This document shows positions 43,416 through 52,810 of a stretch of 64,000 nt of DNA, piece by piece. The translations under genes and the position numbers were made by a program. Source of the DNA: Tepidibacter hydrothermalis (GTDB taxonomy: Bacteria > Bacillota > Clostridia > Peptostreptococcales > Peptostreptococcaceae); NCBI RefSeq assembly GCF_029542625.1, contig NZ_CP120733.1:1612001-1676000 (forward strand), in the 5' to 3' direction. The first letter of the stretch is position 1. The number at the start of each line of letters is the position of its first letter. The notes beneath the pieces were generated by a model. It was not told the origin of the DNA. It did no database searches and was given only the letters and a program-made list of their open reading frames with translations.

Positions 43416-43572
43416 TGTAAAAACCTCCTTATTATATAATTAAACATATCATATAACAAGGTAATTGTAAATAATTATCATTATCAACAAGGGGGTGTTA
43501 TCTATGTTTTTAATTTATTTATAAAATCACAGAAAAATTCACTTAAACCAATGTTGAAATGTATAGAAATAT

Positions 43573-43650
43573 AACAATGAAATTGCTTGGAACTGTGGTG
43601 GAAAAATCAAAGGAACATGGGTATATGCATCATAAAATGCGATTACTTCC
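43573..43650 (-). pseudogene. fragment duplicated from the gene at 60862-61359
   Basis: About 75 bases match 61108-61180, inside the hypothetical gene near the other end of the window, with a handful of differences (for example CATGGGTAT for CAGGGGCAT). On the minus strand it encodes the segment around the residues VIGFYDAYAPVPLIFPPQ, here degraded. No other part of that gene is present. Confidence 0.8.
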
Positions 43651-43687
43651 AATTATTGATTAAAAAATAATAAACCATTTAAAATAA

Positions 43688-43790
43688 ACAAATGATTCAT
43701 GGAGAGTAGATGAAACATATATTAGAGTTAAGACAACAGGAAAGGACAGGTTGAAGAAATTCAATGTGCACTTTTTGAAATCGAATTCAT
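43688..43790 (+). pseudogene. IS6-type transposase fragment
   Basis: The frame NDSWRVDETYIRVK matches the first catalytic-Asp strand of IS6/IS240-type DDE transposases, which usually read WRVDETYIKVKG. About 30 further residues run to a stop. A second, weaker copy of the RVK-to-VHFL stretch follows at about 43800-43850, as if part had been duplicated. The rest of the gap to 44184 shows nothing recognisable. Confidence 0.65.
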
Positions 43791-44184
43791 AAATAAAATT
43801 ATCAGAGTTAAGGCATAAGGAAATAATAAATTTGATGTGTATTTTTTATAATTGATAATGTTACGCTTAAACTACTAGAATACTCAAGAAGAAACAATTT
43901 AACTAAAAACCACGAATTTCACCTCAAAAAACGAATATACTAATAAAAAATAAAAGGAAAGAGGTAATTAAATCAGCATTACGAATTCACATATAGAATG
44001 GATGAGAAAAATTCAAATAAAATAGATTGTCGCTTAGACTTCACAGAAGTGGTGTAACTAAACATGTTTAAGATTCCTCAAGTCTATAGCATCTTAAGGT
44101 AATCTGATGTAGGCTTCATTGAGTTTTAAACACCTTGGATTACAAGCTTAAATGGGGTAATATAAGTCAAGGAGATGTCAGATT

Positions 44185-44793
44185 ATGAATAAGGGATATG
44201 CATTAGATTTAGAGATGTGGTGTACTAAAGATGATAGGGATGATCCAGATATTGTTAGTGTAGGTTTAGTAGACTTAGAAGGGGAAAGTGAATACTACAC
44301 CCTAGTGAGACCATTCAAGAAGAAGAAGGAAGTTCCGACCTTTATGAAAGAACTATTAAACCTACCTGAAGAGGAGCTGTGGAATGCACCTATGTTCCCT
44401 AAAATATATTCTGAGTTAATTGGTGAAGGTGCACTTATAGGAGATCTGTATACATGGGGTAATTATGATGATAAAGCGTTGCGTCACTGTTGTAGAAAAC
44501 ATGGGACACCTTATATGTTTGAAGTTAAGGACTTCCAACAGCATATTGCCAAATTAACCAATATACGCAGGAACCTAGCATTATCTGATTTACTTGAATT
44601 ATTCTCCCTAAAAGAAGAAGGCACTAAACACAATGCTTTAGATGATGCTAAAAGTTTAAAAAAATTTATACTCTACTTCAATGCTAATGAGAAAGATTGC
44701 ATATATGCAATACGTAAGAAGTGCTATGAAACAGAACTAGAACAACTTCAAGAAAGATATAACGATGTGGTAGATAATGTTAAACGAAGATGA
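44185..44793 (+). CDS. DnaQ-like 3'-5' exonuclease (DEDDh)
   Basis: A 202-aa exonuclease-fold protein. ExoI motif LDLE (Asp8, Glu10), ExoII around GDLYTWGNYDDKAL and ExoIII HNALDDA (His-x4-Asp) fit the DEDDh superfamily of DNA polymerase III epsilon, RNase T and KapD. It is a stand-alone nuclease domain with a short helical C-terminus; DNA or RNA substrate is not decided. AAGGAGATG precedes the ATG. A terminator follows at 44993. Base composition is slightly richer in GC than the flanks, and the IS fragment upstream hints at transfer. Confidence 0.85.
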   Translation: MNKGYALDLEMWCTKDDRDDPDIVSVGLVDLEGESEYYTLVRPFKKKKEVPTFMKELLNLPEEELWNAPMFPKIYSELIGEGALIGDLYTWGNYDDKALRHCCRKHGTPYMFEVKDFQQHIAKLTNIRRNLALSDLLELFSLKEEGTKHNALDDAKSLKKFILYFNANEKDCIYAIRKKCYETELEQLQERYNDVVDNVKRR

Positions 44794-44992
44794 AATAAAT
44801 CATAGAAGACCCATCTCTAAATGGATTACATGAAAGGCAAGAAAATATAAATCTATTCCATCTAGACTGTAGAACACATGATACTTATTAAATATGCTTT
44901 AGAGGAAATACTAAGTTTATCTTAATGGAGTAATGAACATAAGAAACGTTACTTAGATTAGATAGAATAATTAATATATATTTAATATTTAT

Positions 44993-45028
44993 AAAGGACA
45001 CACCTATAATACATAGTGTGTCCTTTTA
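44993..45028 (+). terminator. terminator after the exonuclease gene
   Basis: AAAGGACACAC / GTGTGTCCTTT, 12-base loop, T-rich end. The 44794-44992 stretch holds no gene. Confidence 0.82.
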
Positions 45029-45113
45029 TACAAGTTATTTCTTTTTTGTATTTCTATTTTAAATATATCCAATAGCATATGTAACTATCTCTAACTAGTG
45101 AGTTTATTGTAAT

Positions 45114-45614
45114 TTAATAGCCACTCTTGTTCTTGTTGATACGGAATGATTTTAAATCCTGTGCACGCTGCACAGCTAAAATTCCGTCTAAATGATCATA
45201 CTCGTGCTGAAATAGTTCTGATAAATCACCTTTAAGATACATTTCACAATCTTCCCAGTTTAAATTTTTATAAGTTACTTTGCACTCTTTATATCTTTTC
45301 ACGTAGACTTCAAGACCAGGAAAACTCATGCAATCATCCCATAGTTGAAAGGTATCATCTTTGATAAATTCAAGGACTGGATTAATGAAATGATGAGTTT
45401 CATCTCCTAAATGCATGTATATTATTCTGACAGATTCCCCAATTTGTGGTGCGGCAATAGCTCTACCAAATCCATATGTATCTTTAAAATCAACAATCGT
45501 GTCATGTAAATCATTAATTACTTGCTTGGCTTTATCTAAATTTGATTTCTGTATCTCCTCAGAAACTCTGTAAAGTATTTCGTTACCTAATAATAGAATT
45601 TGTTTTGCTGGCAT
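45114..45614 (-). CDS. def: peptide deformylase-like metalloenzyme
   Basis: A 166-aa PDF-fold protein that would remove N-terminal formyl groups. Metal site QHEYDH (His137, Glu138, His141) is intact. Motif 1 is GRAIAAPQIG instead of GVGLAAPQ (residues 50-59) and motif 2 is DDCMSFPG instead of EGCLS, with Cys95 kept as third metal ligand. These changes place it in a divergent PDF-like branch, perhaps acting on other formyl or acyl groups. The GGGAGG before the ATG is strong. Single gene; the housekeeping def is presumably elsewhere. Confidence 0.85.
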   Translation of the reverse strand: MPAKQILLLGNEILYRVSEEIQKSNLDKAKQVINDLHDTIVDFKDTYGFGRAIAAPQIGESVRIIYMHLGDETHHFINPVLEFIKDDTFQLWDDCMSFPGLEVYVKRYKECKVTYKNLNWEDCEMYLKGDLSELFQHEYDHLDGILAVQRAQDLKSFRINKNKSGY

Positions 45615-45756
45615 AATGTAACCTCCCTTTTTGAAATAAATTATTATAAATAGATCCTAACTCACCAGATATTATCTTTTTATAATCTCTATTTGGATGA
45701 GATAGATGTCGTATACTTTGTGTAGCTACATATAATATAGTGTTTAGCATAATCTC

Positions 45757-46071
45757 TTAATATGGGCCAAGTATTAGTAATTGGCTCTCTGCATGCCAAT
45801 CCTGCCATGATGTTTTTAGTTGTACTGTAACTGCATGAGGTTTTCCATCAGTTGCAGTAATAAAAGTAATATTATTGAAATGTTTTTTTTCATCATTCAG
45901 AAGTGTATTAATATCGAATTCTTCATTCTTATCATATACTACTTTGTTTAACTATTTTGCAATTGCATAAACACTATTAAGTGCATTAAAGCCTTTAAGG
46001 TTCAAGATACGCTGTGGACTGAATTGATAATTATCAGTTGATTTGATATAATTATACGACAAAATCATCCC
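45757..46071 (-). pseudogene. decayed ORF with an internal stop, unknown family
   Basis: A minus-strand frame of about 100 codons reads YQFSPQRILNLKGFNAL, then one TAG, then NEEFDINTLLND, ITATDGKPHAVTVQLKTSWQ and DWHAESQLLILGPY to a stop at 45757. Amino-acid make-up is protein-like and keeps one frame across the TAG, which points to a recently broken gene. It has no RBS or start, so its 5' end is lost. I do not recognise the family. It fills most of the 45615-46114 gap. Confidence 0.45.
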
Positions 46072-46114
46072 TGTAAAAAGGGGTGATTATTGAATAATTT
46101 ATGGGGTTGATTTT

Positions 46115-47551
46115 GTGGAAATTCATATTACACTAAAAAGAAATATAAGTGTTGCACTATATATTCAAATATATGAAGCATATCGAAGTGCAATACTTAG
46201 TGGTAATTTAAAGCCGAATACAAAACTTGCATCAATAATGCAATTAAAACAGTCACTTTGTGTTAGTCGGAATACAATTGAGATGGCTTACTTACAACTT
46301 TTATCAGAAGGATTTATTTATAGTAAAAGTGGTAGCGGTTATTTTGTATCTGATTTGGATAATTATGAGTCGTTAGATTATCCTAATAATCAATCTAGCT
46401 TAGAAGAAATTAGTATACATCCAATAGAAAGTTTGCATTTGAGCAGAGCACATGCAAAGTACGATTTTAAGCCAGGGTCAGTTGAGCATAATCAATTTCC
46501 ATTTAAAAAATGGAATAGAGTTGCGCAAAATATAATGAACTCAGAGAATCAAGAAATTTTAACATATTCAGATCCACGTGGAGAATTATTGCTTCGCATT
46601 GAGATATCTAAATACCTTAAGAACTCACGAGGAGTTAATTGCCATCCTGATCAAATTATTGTAGGTGCAGGGACTCAAACTCTTATCAGTTTATTTTGTT
46701 TCATACTAGGTAAAAAGAAGCCTTTAAAAGTAGCTATAGAAGATCCTGGATTCACAGCTGTTAGAAAAGCATTTGAATGGAATGGATGTGATATCATGCC
46801 AATCAGGTTAAATAACAATACACTAGATATCTCAATGCTTAAAAGTAAATTGGATTATCCTTGTGCTGTATATATAACACCTTCAAATCAACATCCTATG
46901 GGTGGCCTCCTAAACGTTTCTGAGAGATTGAATTTATTAAACTGGGTTAAGAACAAAGATACTTATATTATTGAAGATGATTATGACAGTGAATTTAGAT
47001 ATAATATTCATCCTGTTCCAACAATATTTAGTCTTGATCAATTTGATAAAGTTATATACTTAGGTACATTTTCTAAAACATTGTTTCCGGCTATGCACGT
47101 TGGTTATATTGTTTTACCAAACAATCTCGCAGAAGCGTTTGTGGAAATAGGGTGTTACTATAATCAAACTGCATCAAAAATCCATCAGCTCACTATAGCT
47201 GAATTTATGAAAAGGGGATATTTTGAACAACACATAAGAAAAATGAGAACTTTATATGCAAAAAAACACAACAAAATTGTTGATGCAATAAAAAACGTTT
47301 TTGGCAGTCATGCTCATATCATTGGAGATCATGCTGGTGTGAATTTAGCTCTTCGAGTTAATTTACCTTATTCTGAAAGTGAGCTTATACAAAAAGCAAA
47401 AGAAGTTGGTGTTATTGTTTACCCAATTTCATTTTATCGCTCAAATCAAAAAAGTAAAAATGAACATAATGATGTATTCCTTGGATATGGTCACATGCAG
47501 ATTGAAGAAATTGAACAGGCCATTACAATCCTAGGAGAAGCATGGTTATAA
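46115..47551 (+). CDS. MocR family regulator (GntR helix-turn-helix + aminotransferase fold)
   Basis: A 478-aa fusion: GntR winged helix at about residues 10-80 (LASIMQLKQSLCVSRNTIEMAYLQLLSEGF) and a class I aminotransferase-like domain at about 115-475 with YSDPRGELLLR, TPSNQHPMGG, IIEDDYDSEFRY and the PLP Lys in GTFSKTLFP. MocR proteins such as PdxR and GabR use PLP as effector and control vitamin B6, GABA or amino-acid genes. The start is a GTG at 46115, 8 bases after GGGG. An obvious target is missing: the divergent neighbour is the decayed ORF at 45757-46071. Confidence 0.92.
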   Translation: MEIHITLKRNISVALYIQIYEAYRSAILSGNLKPNTKLASIMQLKQSLCVSRNTIEMAYLQLLSEGFIYSKSGSGYFVSDLDNYESLDYPNNQSSLEEISIHPIESLHLSRAHAKYDFKPGSVEHNQFPFKKWNRVAQNIMNSENQEILTYSDPRGELLLRIEISKYLKNSRGVNCHPDQIIVGAGTQTLISLFCFILGKKKPLKVAIEDPGFTAVRKAFEWNGCDIMPIRLNNNTLDISMLKSKLDYPCAVYITPSNQHPMGGLLNVSERLNLLNWVKNKDTYIIEDDYDSEFRYNIHPVPTIFSLDQFDKVIYLGTFSKTLFPAMHVGYIVLPNNLAEAFVEIGCYYNQTASKIHQLTIAEFMKRGYFEQHIRKMRTLYAKKHNKIVDAIKNVFGSHAHIIGDHAGVNLALRVNLPYSESELIQKAKEVGVIVYPISFYRSNQKSKNEHNDVFLGYGHMQIEEIEQAITILGEAWL

Positions 47552-47821
47552 AGAAGTTTTGTGTGTTTTACTATTCAAATGTAAGTTTGATTATCTGAAA
47601 AGTACATGTACAATTAAAAAAGTTTAAACTTAGATACGTATGAAAGTACAAACAAGCTTTAAAAATTTAAGTATATGAAAATAAAAAAATAAAATTATTA
47701 AAATGTTTAGTTAAATATACTAGCTCGCCTAAATATTTATTGAGTTATCTAAAGAATATTTACAAATTTAAAGAACAACTATAGTATAGAGTTAAATATA
47801 TTATGTGAGGAGTGTTAAAGT

Positions 47822-48262
47822 ATGGATATAATTGACTCAAATATCTTGAAGGCTATGAAGAAAAATGGAAGAGCAACAGCATCTGAAATTAGTAAAAAAG
47901 TGAACCTATCCATACCTGCTGTATCAGAAAGAATAAGGAAATTAGAAGATGGAAATATAATTGAACAGTATACTGTTCGGTTAAACCGCGAAAAAATGGG
48001 ATATAAACTATTAGTTACTATATTTGTAGATATTGATCAAACCAGTAATATTAAGGGGTTTAGAGAAACAATTATTAAATATTCGGAAGTAATTGAATGT
48101 TATCATATAGTAGGTGAATATGATTACATGTTAAAAGTTTTGTTAAAAGATAGCTCAGAATTGGAAGATTTTATTGGGAACAAACTTAAGTCTATCAAAG
48201 GTGTAAAGCGATCAAATACTATCCTTATGTTATCAACATTAAAAGAAGAGATTAACAGATAG
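47822..48262 (+). CDS. Lrp/AsnC family transcriptional regulator
   Basis: A 146-aa Lrp-like protein: N-terminal helix-turn-helix (ASEISKKVNLSIPAVSERIRKLEDGNII) and a C-terminal RAM domain with the amino-acid-binding signature GEYDYMLKVL. Such proteins sense amino acids and often control their own exporter. GTGAGGAG lies just before the ATG. The LysE-type exporter gene starts 10 bases after the stop, so the two form an operon. The 47552-47821 region upstream is very AT-rich and shows no gene or clear site. Confidence 0.92.
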   Translation: MDIIDSNILKAMKKNGRATASEISKKVNLSIPAVSERIRKLEDGNIIEQYTVRLNREKMGYKLLVTIFVDIDQTSNIKGFRETIIKYSEVIECYHIVGEYDYMLKVLLKDSSELEDFIGNKLKSIKGVKRSNTILMLSTLKEEINR

Positions 48263-48272
48263 GAGGTTTTTT

Positions 48273-48881
48273 ATGATTTTAAAAGGTTTTCGCTTTGGAA
48301 TGATACTACAAATTGCAGTAGGTCCTGTCTGTTTGTTTATTTTTCACACTGCAGTTACATCTGGTTTTTTTACAGCGTTGATCGGTGTCTTAGGAATAGC
48401 AATAATTGATGCTATATATATACTAGCAGCAATCTTTGGGATAGGTATTATAATTTGCAAACATGAAAAAATGAAAGATATAATTAAATACTTTGGAGCA
48501 TCAGTACTTATTATGTTTGGTATAAGTACTATATTAGAATTTTTTGGATTTTATTTGATTCCAAACTTGAATTTTTTATCAAAGCAAAGCATGGAAAGTG
48601 TTTTTTTGAAAACTATTGTATTAACACTTTCTAATCCGTTGACAATATTATTTTGGGTAGGGGTTTTTTCAACAAAAGTTTCTGAAGAAAATATGAATCA
48701 AAAGGATATGTATTACTTTGGCCTTGGTGCAGTTATATCAACTATGACTTTTTTAACAATTATTTCAATTATGGGTAGTTTTATAAATAACTTTTTAGAT
48801 TCTATCATTATTAACGCATTAAATTTTATAGTTGGATTAGTATTGATTGCTTTTGGAATAAAAACGGCAGTTAAAAGTTAA
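48273..48881 (+). CDS. LysE family amino-acid exporter
   Basis: A 202-aa membrane protein with six hydrophobic helices and the LysE start FGMILQIAVGPVCLFIFHTAVTSGF, the conserved loop TLSNPLTILFWVGVF and a final hydrophobic helix. The family exports basic or hydrophobic amino acids or thiols. AGGAGG is 7 bases before the ATG. The overlying Lrp regulator very probably controls it. The terminator at 48898 ends the unit. Confidence 0.9.
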   Translation: MILKGFRFGMILQIAVGPVCLFIFHTAVTSGFFTALIGVLGIAIIDAIYILAAIFGIGIIICKHEKMKDIIKYFGASVLIMFGISTILEFFGFYLIPNLNFLSKQSMESVFLKTIVLTLSNPLTILFWVGVFSTKVSEENMNQKDMYYFGLGAVISTMTFLTIISIMGSFINNFLDSIIINALNFIVGLVLIAFGIKTAVKS

Positions 48882-48897
48882 TTAAATATAAATTTTA

Positions 48898-48926
48898 AAA
48901 AGTCTTAAGAATTCTTAAGTTTTTTA
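48898..48926 (+). terminator. terminator of the Lrp-LysE operon
   Basis: Palindrome CTTAAGAATTCTTAAG flanked by A- and T-runs; stem of 8 bp extended by A-T pairs. Confidence 0.75.
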
Positions 48927-49009
48927 GGTAGGTCATCTTACTAAAGTTGTATATTTATAGATCAATAAGAGAATATACTTTACTTAAGGCAATTATAAGA
49001 GTTAATAGA

Positions 49010-49182
49010 ATTCAGAGTGATAAATTCTTTGGTCGCATGAAAGACAATATAAATTATAAGGAATGCAATGCTTTTTGTGAATCGAAATAAGCTATAGACC
49101 ATTACATGGATTATTATAACCACTATCCTTGTCAGTGGAATTAAAAAAGCTGACTCCTATAAAAATCAGCTTTTAGATGCAT
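49010..49182 (+). pseudogene. C-terminal fragment of an IS3-type transposase
   Basis: The frame reads DKFFGRMKDNINYKECNAF, ESK-stop-AIDHYMDYYNHYPCQWN-stop, then in a shifted frame YKNQLLDA. These match the end of IS3 OrfB transposases (SFFGxxKxE, IDxYIxYYNxxRxQW, YRNQLL). One or two stops and a frameshift show decay. No terminal repeat was found. Confidence 0.8.
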
Positions 49183-49237
49183 AACTCTCTTTATTATAAA
49201 ATTAAATTTTCACAGAGAGGTGGGAGTGTCACAGTAC

Positions 49238-50638
49238 TCAATTTATCTTGAAATGTGTTTTTATCTTATCGATTCCAACCTCGGGTCTTTTCATTAAAAG
49301 CATGACAAATAATGTTACTAATATTAGTCCTTTAAATACACTACTCATAGTTATACTCCACCAAACCCCTTTAATTCCTAAAATCGTAAAGGTAGATAAA
49401 AAATATGAAGCTGGAACTCTTGCTCCAGTAAATATTATACTTACCCATGAAGGTATTTTGGTTTTTCCTAATCCATTGAATGCACCTGCTGTTGTTATTT
49501 CTATACACATAAATAGTTGAGATAAACCTAATATTCTCAGATAAATAGTTCCCATTTTTAAAGGTTCTTCTCCTGATATAAATAGCTTAAAGATTGGTTC
49601 AGCTTGAAATACTAAGAGGCATGTTACACCAATACCAAATACAGCTACAATTGAAAGAGCTGAAAAATATCCCTTATATATTCTGTCCCATTTTTGAGCT
49701 CCGTAGTTTTGTCCTACAAAGGCACTGAGGGCTGTTTGAAACCCTCCTGCAGTCATCCATGATAGTGATTCAATCATAGAACCTACCTTTTGTACACCAA
49801 TTCCGACAGGGTCTATATTTGAAATTATTCTTGCTATTAACATACTATAGAAAGTAAAAAGTCCGCTTTGAATAGCAACAGGTGTACCTATTTTTAGTAT
49901 ATCATTTATATATGGAACTTCAATTTTTAAAAATATATTAAATCCATTAAATAAGGCTTTCCCATTTTTACTTATCTTAATTGCTATTATAAATATAATA
50001 GTAACTAGAGTCTGTGAAATAATTGTTGCTAGTGCCGCTCCTTTTATGCCCATTTCACTAAAAGGTCCTATACCGTTTATCATCAATGGGTCTAAAATTA
50101 AATTAAGAAATAATCCTATAAAATTTATTATTAAAGGAGTTACGCTATCTCCTGAACCGTTAAATATTGCTGTAAATACTGGATTAATAAAATAGAAAAT
50201 CAATCCAAATCCTATTATTGAAAGATACTCGACAGACATAGTATTTATAACTTGATTTTCTATATTAAAAAATCCTATTAGGTTTTCCTTAAATATTAAT
50301 ATTACCCCTGTGTAAAATACGCCAAGTACTAAAATTATTTCAATTGCAGTTTTTATATATTTTTTAGTATCCTCAGACTTATTTTCTCCTATAGATTGAG
50401 CAACTTTAACTTCTACACCAGTTTTAGCAAGCATAATAAATGCCATTGCAAACCATGAAAAAAATCCTGCGGTTCCAGCAGCTGAAACTGCTTGTCCAGA
50501 GGAATCATAATTACCTAGCCAGAACATATCCATCATATTATAAGCCATTTGCAAAAAAGATGTTAACATGATTGGTACTGCAAGTTTAAATAAACTCCCA
50601 ACGATACTTCCTTGAGTGAGATCAACTCTATTTTTCAT
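49238..50638 (-). CDS. MATE family multidrug exporter (NorM-like)
   Basis: A 466-aa membrane protein with about 12 helices and MATE motifs: LAVPIMLTSFLQMAYNMMDMFWLGNY, IFNGSGDSVTPLIINF, LDPLMINGIGPFSEMGIKGAALATIISQ and SAFVGQNYGAQ. Only distantly similar to the MATE at 17485. It likely couples export to Na+ or H+. GAAGGGAAG lies before the ATG. No regulator adjoins it; the 50639-51025 upstream gap is AT-rich with no recognisable gene. Confidence 0.93.
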   Translation of the reverse strand: MKNRVDLTQGSIVGSLFKLAVPIMLTSFLQMAYNMMDMFWLGNYDSSGQAVSAAGTAGFFSWFAMAFIMLAKTGVEVKVAQSIGENKSEDTKKYIKTAIEIILVLGVFYTGVILIFKENLIGFFNIENQVINTMSVEYLSIIGFGLIFYFINPVFTAIFNGSGDSVTPLIINFIGLFLNLILDPLMINGIGPFSEMGIKGAALATIISQTLVTIIFIIAIKISKNGKALFNGFNIFLKIEVPYINDILKIGTPVAIQSGLFTFYSMLIARIISNIDPVGIGVQKVGSMIESLSWMTAGGFQTALSAFVGQNYGAQKWDRIYKGYFSALSIVAVFGIGVTCLLVFQAEPIFKLFISGEEPLKMGTIYLRILGLSQLFMCIEITTAGAFNGLGKTKIPSWVSIIFTGARVPASYFLSTFTILGIKGVWWSITMSSVFKGLILVTLFVMLLMKRPEVGIDKIKTHFKIN

Positions 50639-51025
50639 AAATCATCTTCCCTTCATTTAATGCTGAATAATAACTATTAAAAACAAATATTTATAGTTAA
50701 TGTATTTAATTTTATAATTCTAGATTTTTGATAATTTAATTTTCTAAGAATCAAAATAATTATACATGCATTTATAAGTAGTAACAATAGTATTTTTATT
50801 GATTATTTGAATTTACATACAAGTGATATGTAGATAAATAATACTATTTTTATTAAACTTGTTCGTATAACTTTAGTTACTTTTCTATTAGCCTAGATTC
50901 AAAAATAATAGAATAATAATTTATGGGAAATGTTGTATAATAAAAAATATGAAACTTATTTATTAAAGTAAGGAGTAAATTAAGATTTATTGGGAAATAA
51001 TATTGAAATTTTAGGAGGGAGAAAT

Positions 51026-51574
51026 ATGACAGAAAAAGAAAAAATGATTATGGGAATGGTTTATAATCCAATGGACAAAGAATTGTTTAAAGACAGAGAA
51101 AGAGCAAAAAAATTATGTAAAAAGTTTAATGAAATGAACCCAGAGGAATATGAGGAAAGAGAAGCATTACTAAAAGAACTTTTTCAAACAGATAATAAAT
51201 GTTATATAGAACCAAACTTCTTTTGTGATTACGGATATAATATAGAAATCGGTAAAAATTTTTATGCAAATCATAATTGCATTATGCTTGATGTAAACAA
51301 AATTAAAATCGGTAATAATGTAATGTTTGCACCTAATGTACAAGTATATACGGCTACACATCCTGTGAATGCAGAAGAAAGAATTTCAGGAAAAGAAATG
51401 GGCTATCCAATTGAAATTGGAGAAAATGTTTGGATAGGGGGAGGTGCTATTATCTGTCCTGGAGTAAAAATAGGTAGAAATACTACAATAGGAGCGGGCA
51501 GTGTAGTAATAAAGGATATCCCAGAAAATGTTGTAGCAGCCGGTAATCCATGTAAAGTTATTAGACAATTATAA
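51026..51574 (+). CDS. maa: maltose / galactoside O-acetyltransferase
   Basis: A 183-aa left-handed beta-helix acetyltransferase. EKMIMGMVYNPMDKEL is the maltose-acetyltransferase N-terminal domain; VYTATHPVNAEER carries the catalytic His; GENVWIGGGAIICPGVKIGRNTTIGAGSVV forms the hexapeptide turns and AAGNPCKVIRQL the end. It acetylates the 6-hydroxyl of sugars with acetyl-CoA. ATG 51026 follows AGGAGGG by 6 bases; the upstream in-frame TTG has no RBS. No sugar operon is adjacent. Confidence 0.92.
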   Translation: MTEKEKMIMGMVYNPMDKELFKDRERAKKLCKKFNEMNPEEYEEREALLKELFQTDNKCYIEPNFFCDYGYNIEIGKNFYANHNCIMLDVNKIKIGNNVMFAPNVQVYTATHPVNAEERISGKEMGYPIEIGENVWIGGGAIICPGVKIGRNTTIGAGSVVIKDIPENVVAAGNPCKVIRQL

Positions 51575-51587
51575 TATTAGAATCAAT

Positions 51588-51614
51588 AAAAGCGATCATG
51601 TTTTGATCGCTTTT
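51588..51614 (+). terminator. bidirectional terminator
   Basis: AAAAGCGATCA / TGATCGCTTTT between convergent genes, 5-base loop, T-run on both strands. Confidence 0.87.
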
Positions 51615-51619
51615 GCTCT

Positions 51620-52810
51620 TTATATATGATCTAATGTAGGAGGTTTTACTATGAAAGTTAAAATAGCACCTAATATAGCAAGTACAGCAGCTATCAAAAA
51701 TGTTGGTTTTAAACCACCTACATTTGAAACGATTATTGGACCAACTAATGCAGCAACTCCGTATGCTTGATAAACAACTCCATAGTTTGCACCTAAATTT
51801 TTAATACCAAAGAACTCTCCTGTTATTGTTGGGAATACTGCTAGAAATCCTCCAAAACAGAAAGTAATACCAGCTAAAGATACAAAGAAAGTAACATAAT
51901 TTAAAGTGACTATACTCATTGTAATCATTGATATAGCAGTTATTATAAACATTATTGTAACCACTCTTATTCGGCCTAGTTTATCTGAAAGTGTACCCCA
52001 TATAAGTCTTCCACTAGCATTGAATAGTGCAATCATAGCGACTGAATTTGCAGCTACTGAAGCTTCTAATCCAGCTAATTGCATACCAATATCTTTAGCA
52101 AGTCCAATAACTAAAAGTCCACTCATACATCCGAATAAATACATTATCCAAATAAGATAGAATGATTTAGTTTTAATCATTTCTAAAGGGCTAAAGATAT
52201 TTTCTTTAGTAGCATTAGAATTCTTAACAGTTGATTCATACCCAGCTAGTGGAAGTATTAAGAATTGAGCTCCGATTAAACCTAAAATAACATAAATTAT
52301 ACCTAAATAAAAGAATGTTGAAGAAATCCCACTATGAACTATAAAATGTTGAATTACAGATTTAAAAACTAAGCTTCCAAGTCCAAAAGCACCAACTGCT
52401 ATACCTGTAATAAAACCTTTTTTCTCTGGAAACCATCTAACACAAGTAGACAATGGACAAACATAAGCGAATCCAACTCCAGCTCCAGCTATGACACCAT
52501 AATAAAGATATAGTTGAGTAAGAGATTTAGCTGTAGAGGTTAACATTAGTCCTCCACCATAAAGAATAGCACCGATAGTAGCAACTTTTCTTGGTCCTAT
52601 TTTATCTTGCAGTCTACCAGAAAAAATAGTTGAAAAAGCAAAAACAAAAACAGCAAGTGAATAAGTAAGAACTACCTCGTTTTTTCTCCAACCAAATGCA
52701 TCCATAAGTGGTTGATTAAACAAACTCCATGTATAAATAGCACCTATACATATTTGCAATAATACAGCACCAAATACAACAAACCAACGATTGATTGTTT
52801 TATTAGTCAT
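51620..52810 (-). CDS. OFA-type MFS transporter (oxalate/formate antiporter family)
   Basis: A 396-aa MFS protein with 12 hydrophobic helices. The start RWFVVFGAVLLQICIGAIYTWSLFNQPL, GRLQDKIGPRKVATIGA (loop 2-3 motif) and GAGVGFAYVCPLSTCVRWFPEKKGFITGIAVGAFGLG are typical of the OFA branch, which exchanges organic anions. AGGAGG precedes the ATG. A 70-base fragment of its 3' part is duplicated at 19899-19973. The 52811-53400 upstream gap holds only a TGAATTTT / AAAATTCA repeat at 53234-53252. Confidence 0.92.
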   Translation of the reverse strand: MTNKTINRWFVVFGAVLLQICIGAIYTWSLFNQPLMDAFGWRKNEVVLTYSLAVFVFAFSTIFSGRLQDKIGPRKVATIGAILYGGGLMLTSTAKSLTQLYLYYGVIAGAGVGFAYVCPLSTCVRWFPEKKGFITGIAVGAFGLGSLVFKSVIQHFIVHSGISSTFFYLGIIYVILGLIGAQFLILPLAGYESTVKNSNATKENIFSPLEMIKTKSFYLIWIMYLFGCMSGLLVIGLAKDIGMQLAGLEASVAANSVAMIALFNASGRLIWGTLSDKLGRIRVVTIMFIITAISMITMSIVTLNYVTFFVSLAGITFCFGGFLAVFPTITGEFFGIKNLGANYGVVYQAYGVAALVGPIIVSNVGGLKPTFLIAAVLAILGAILTFIVKPPTLDHI

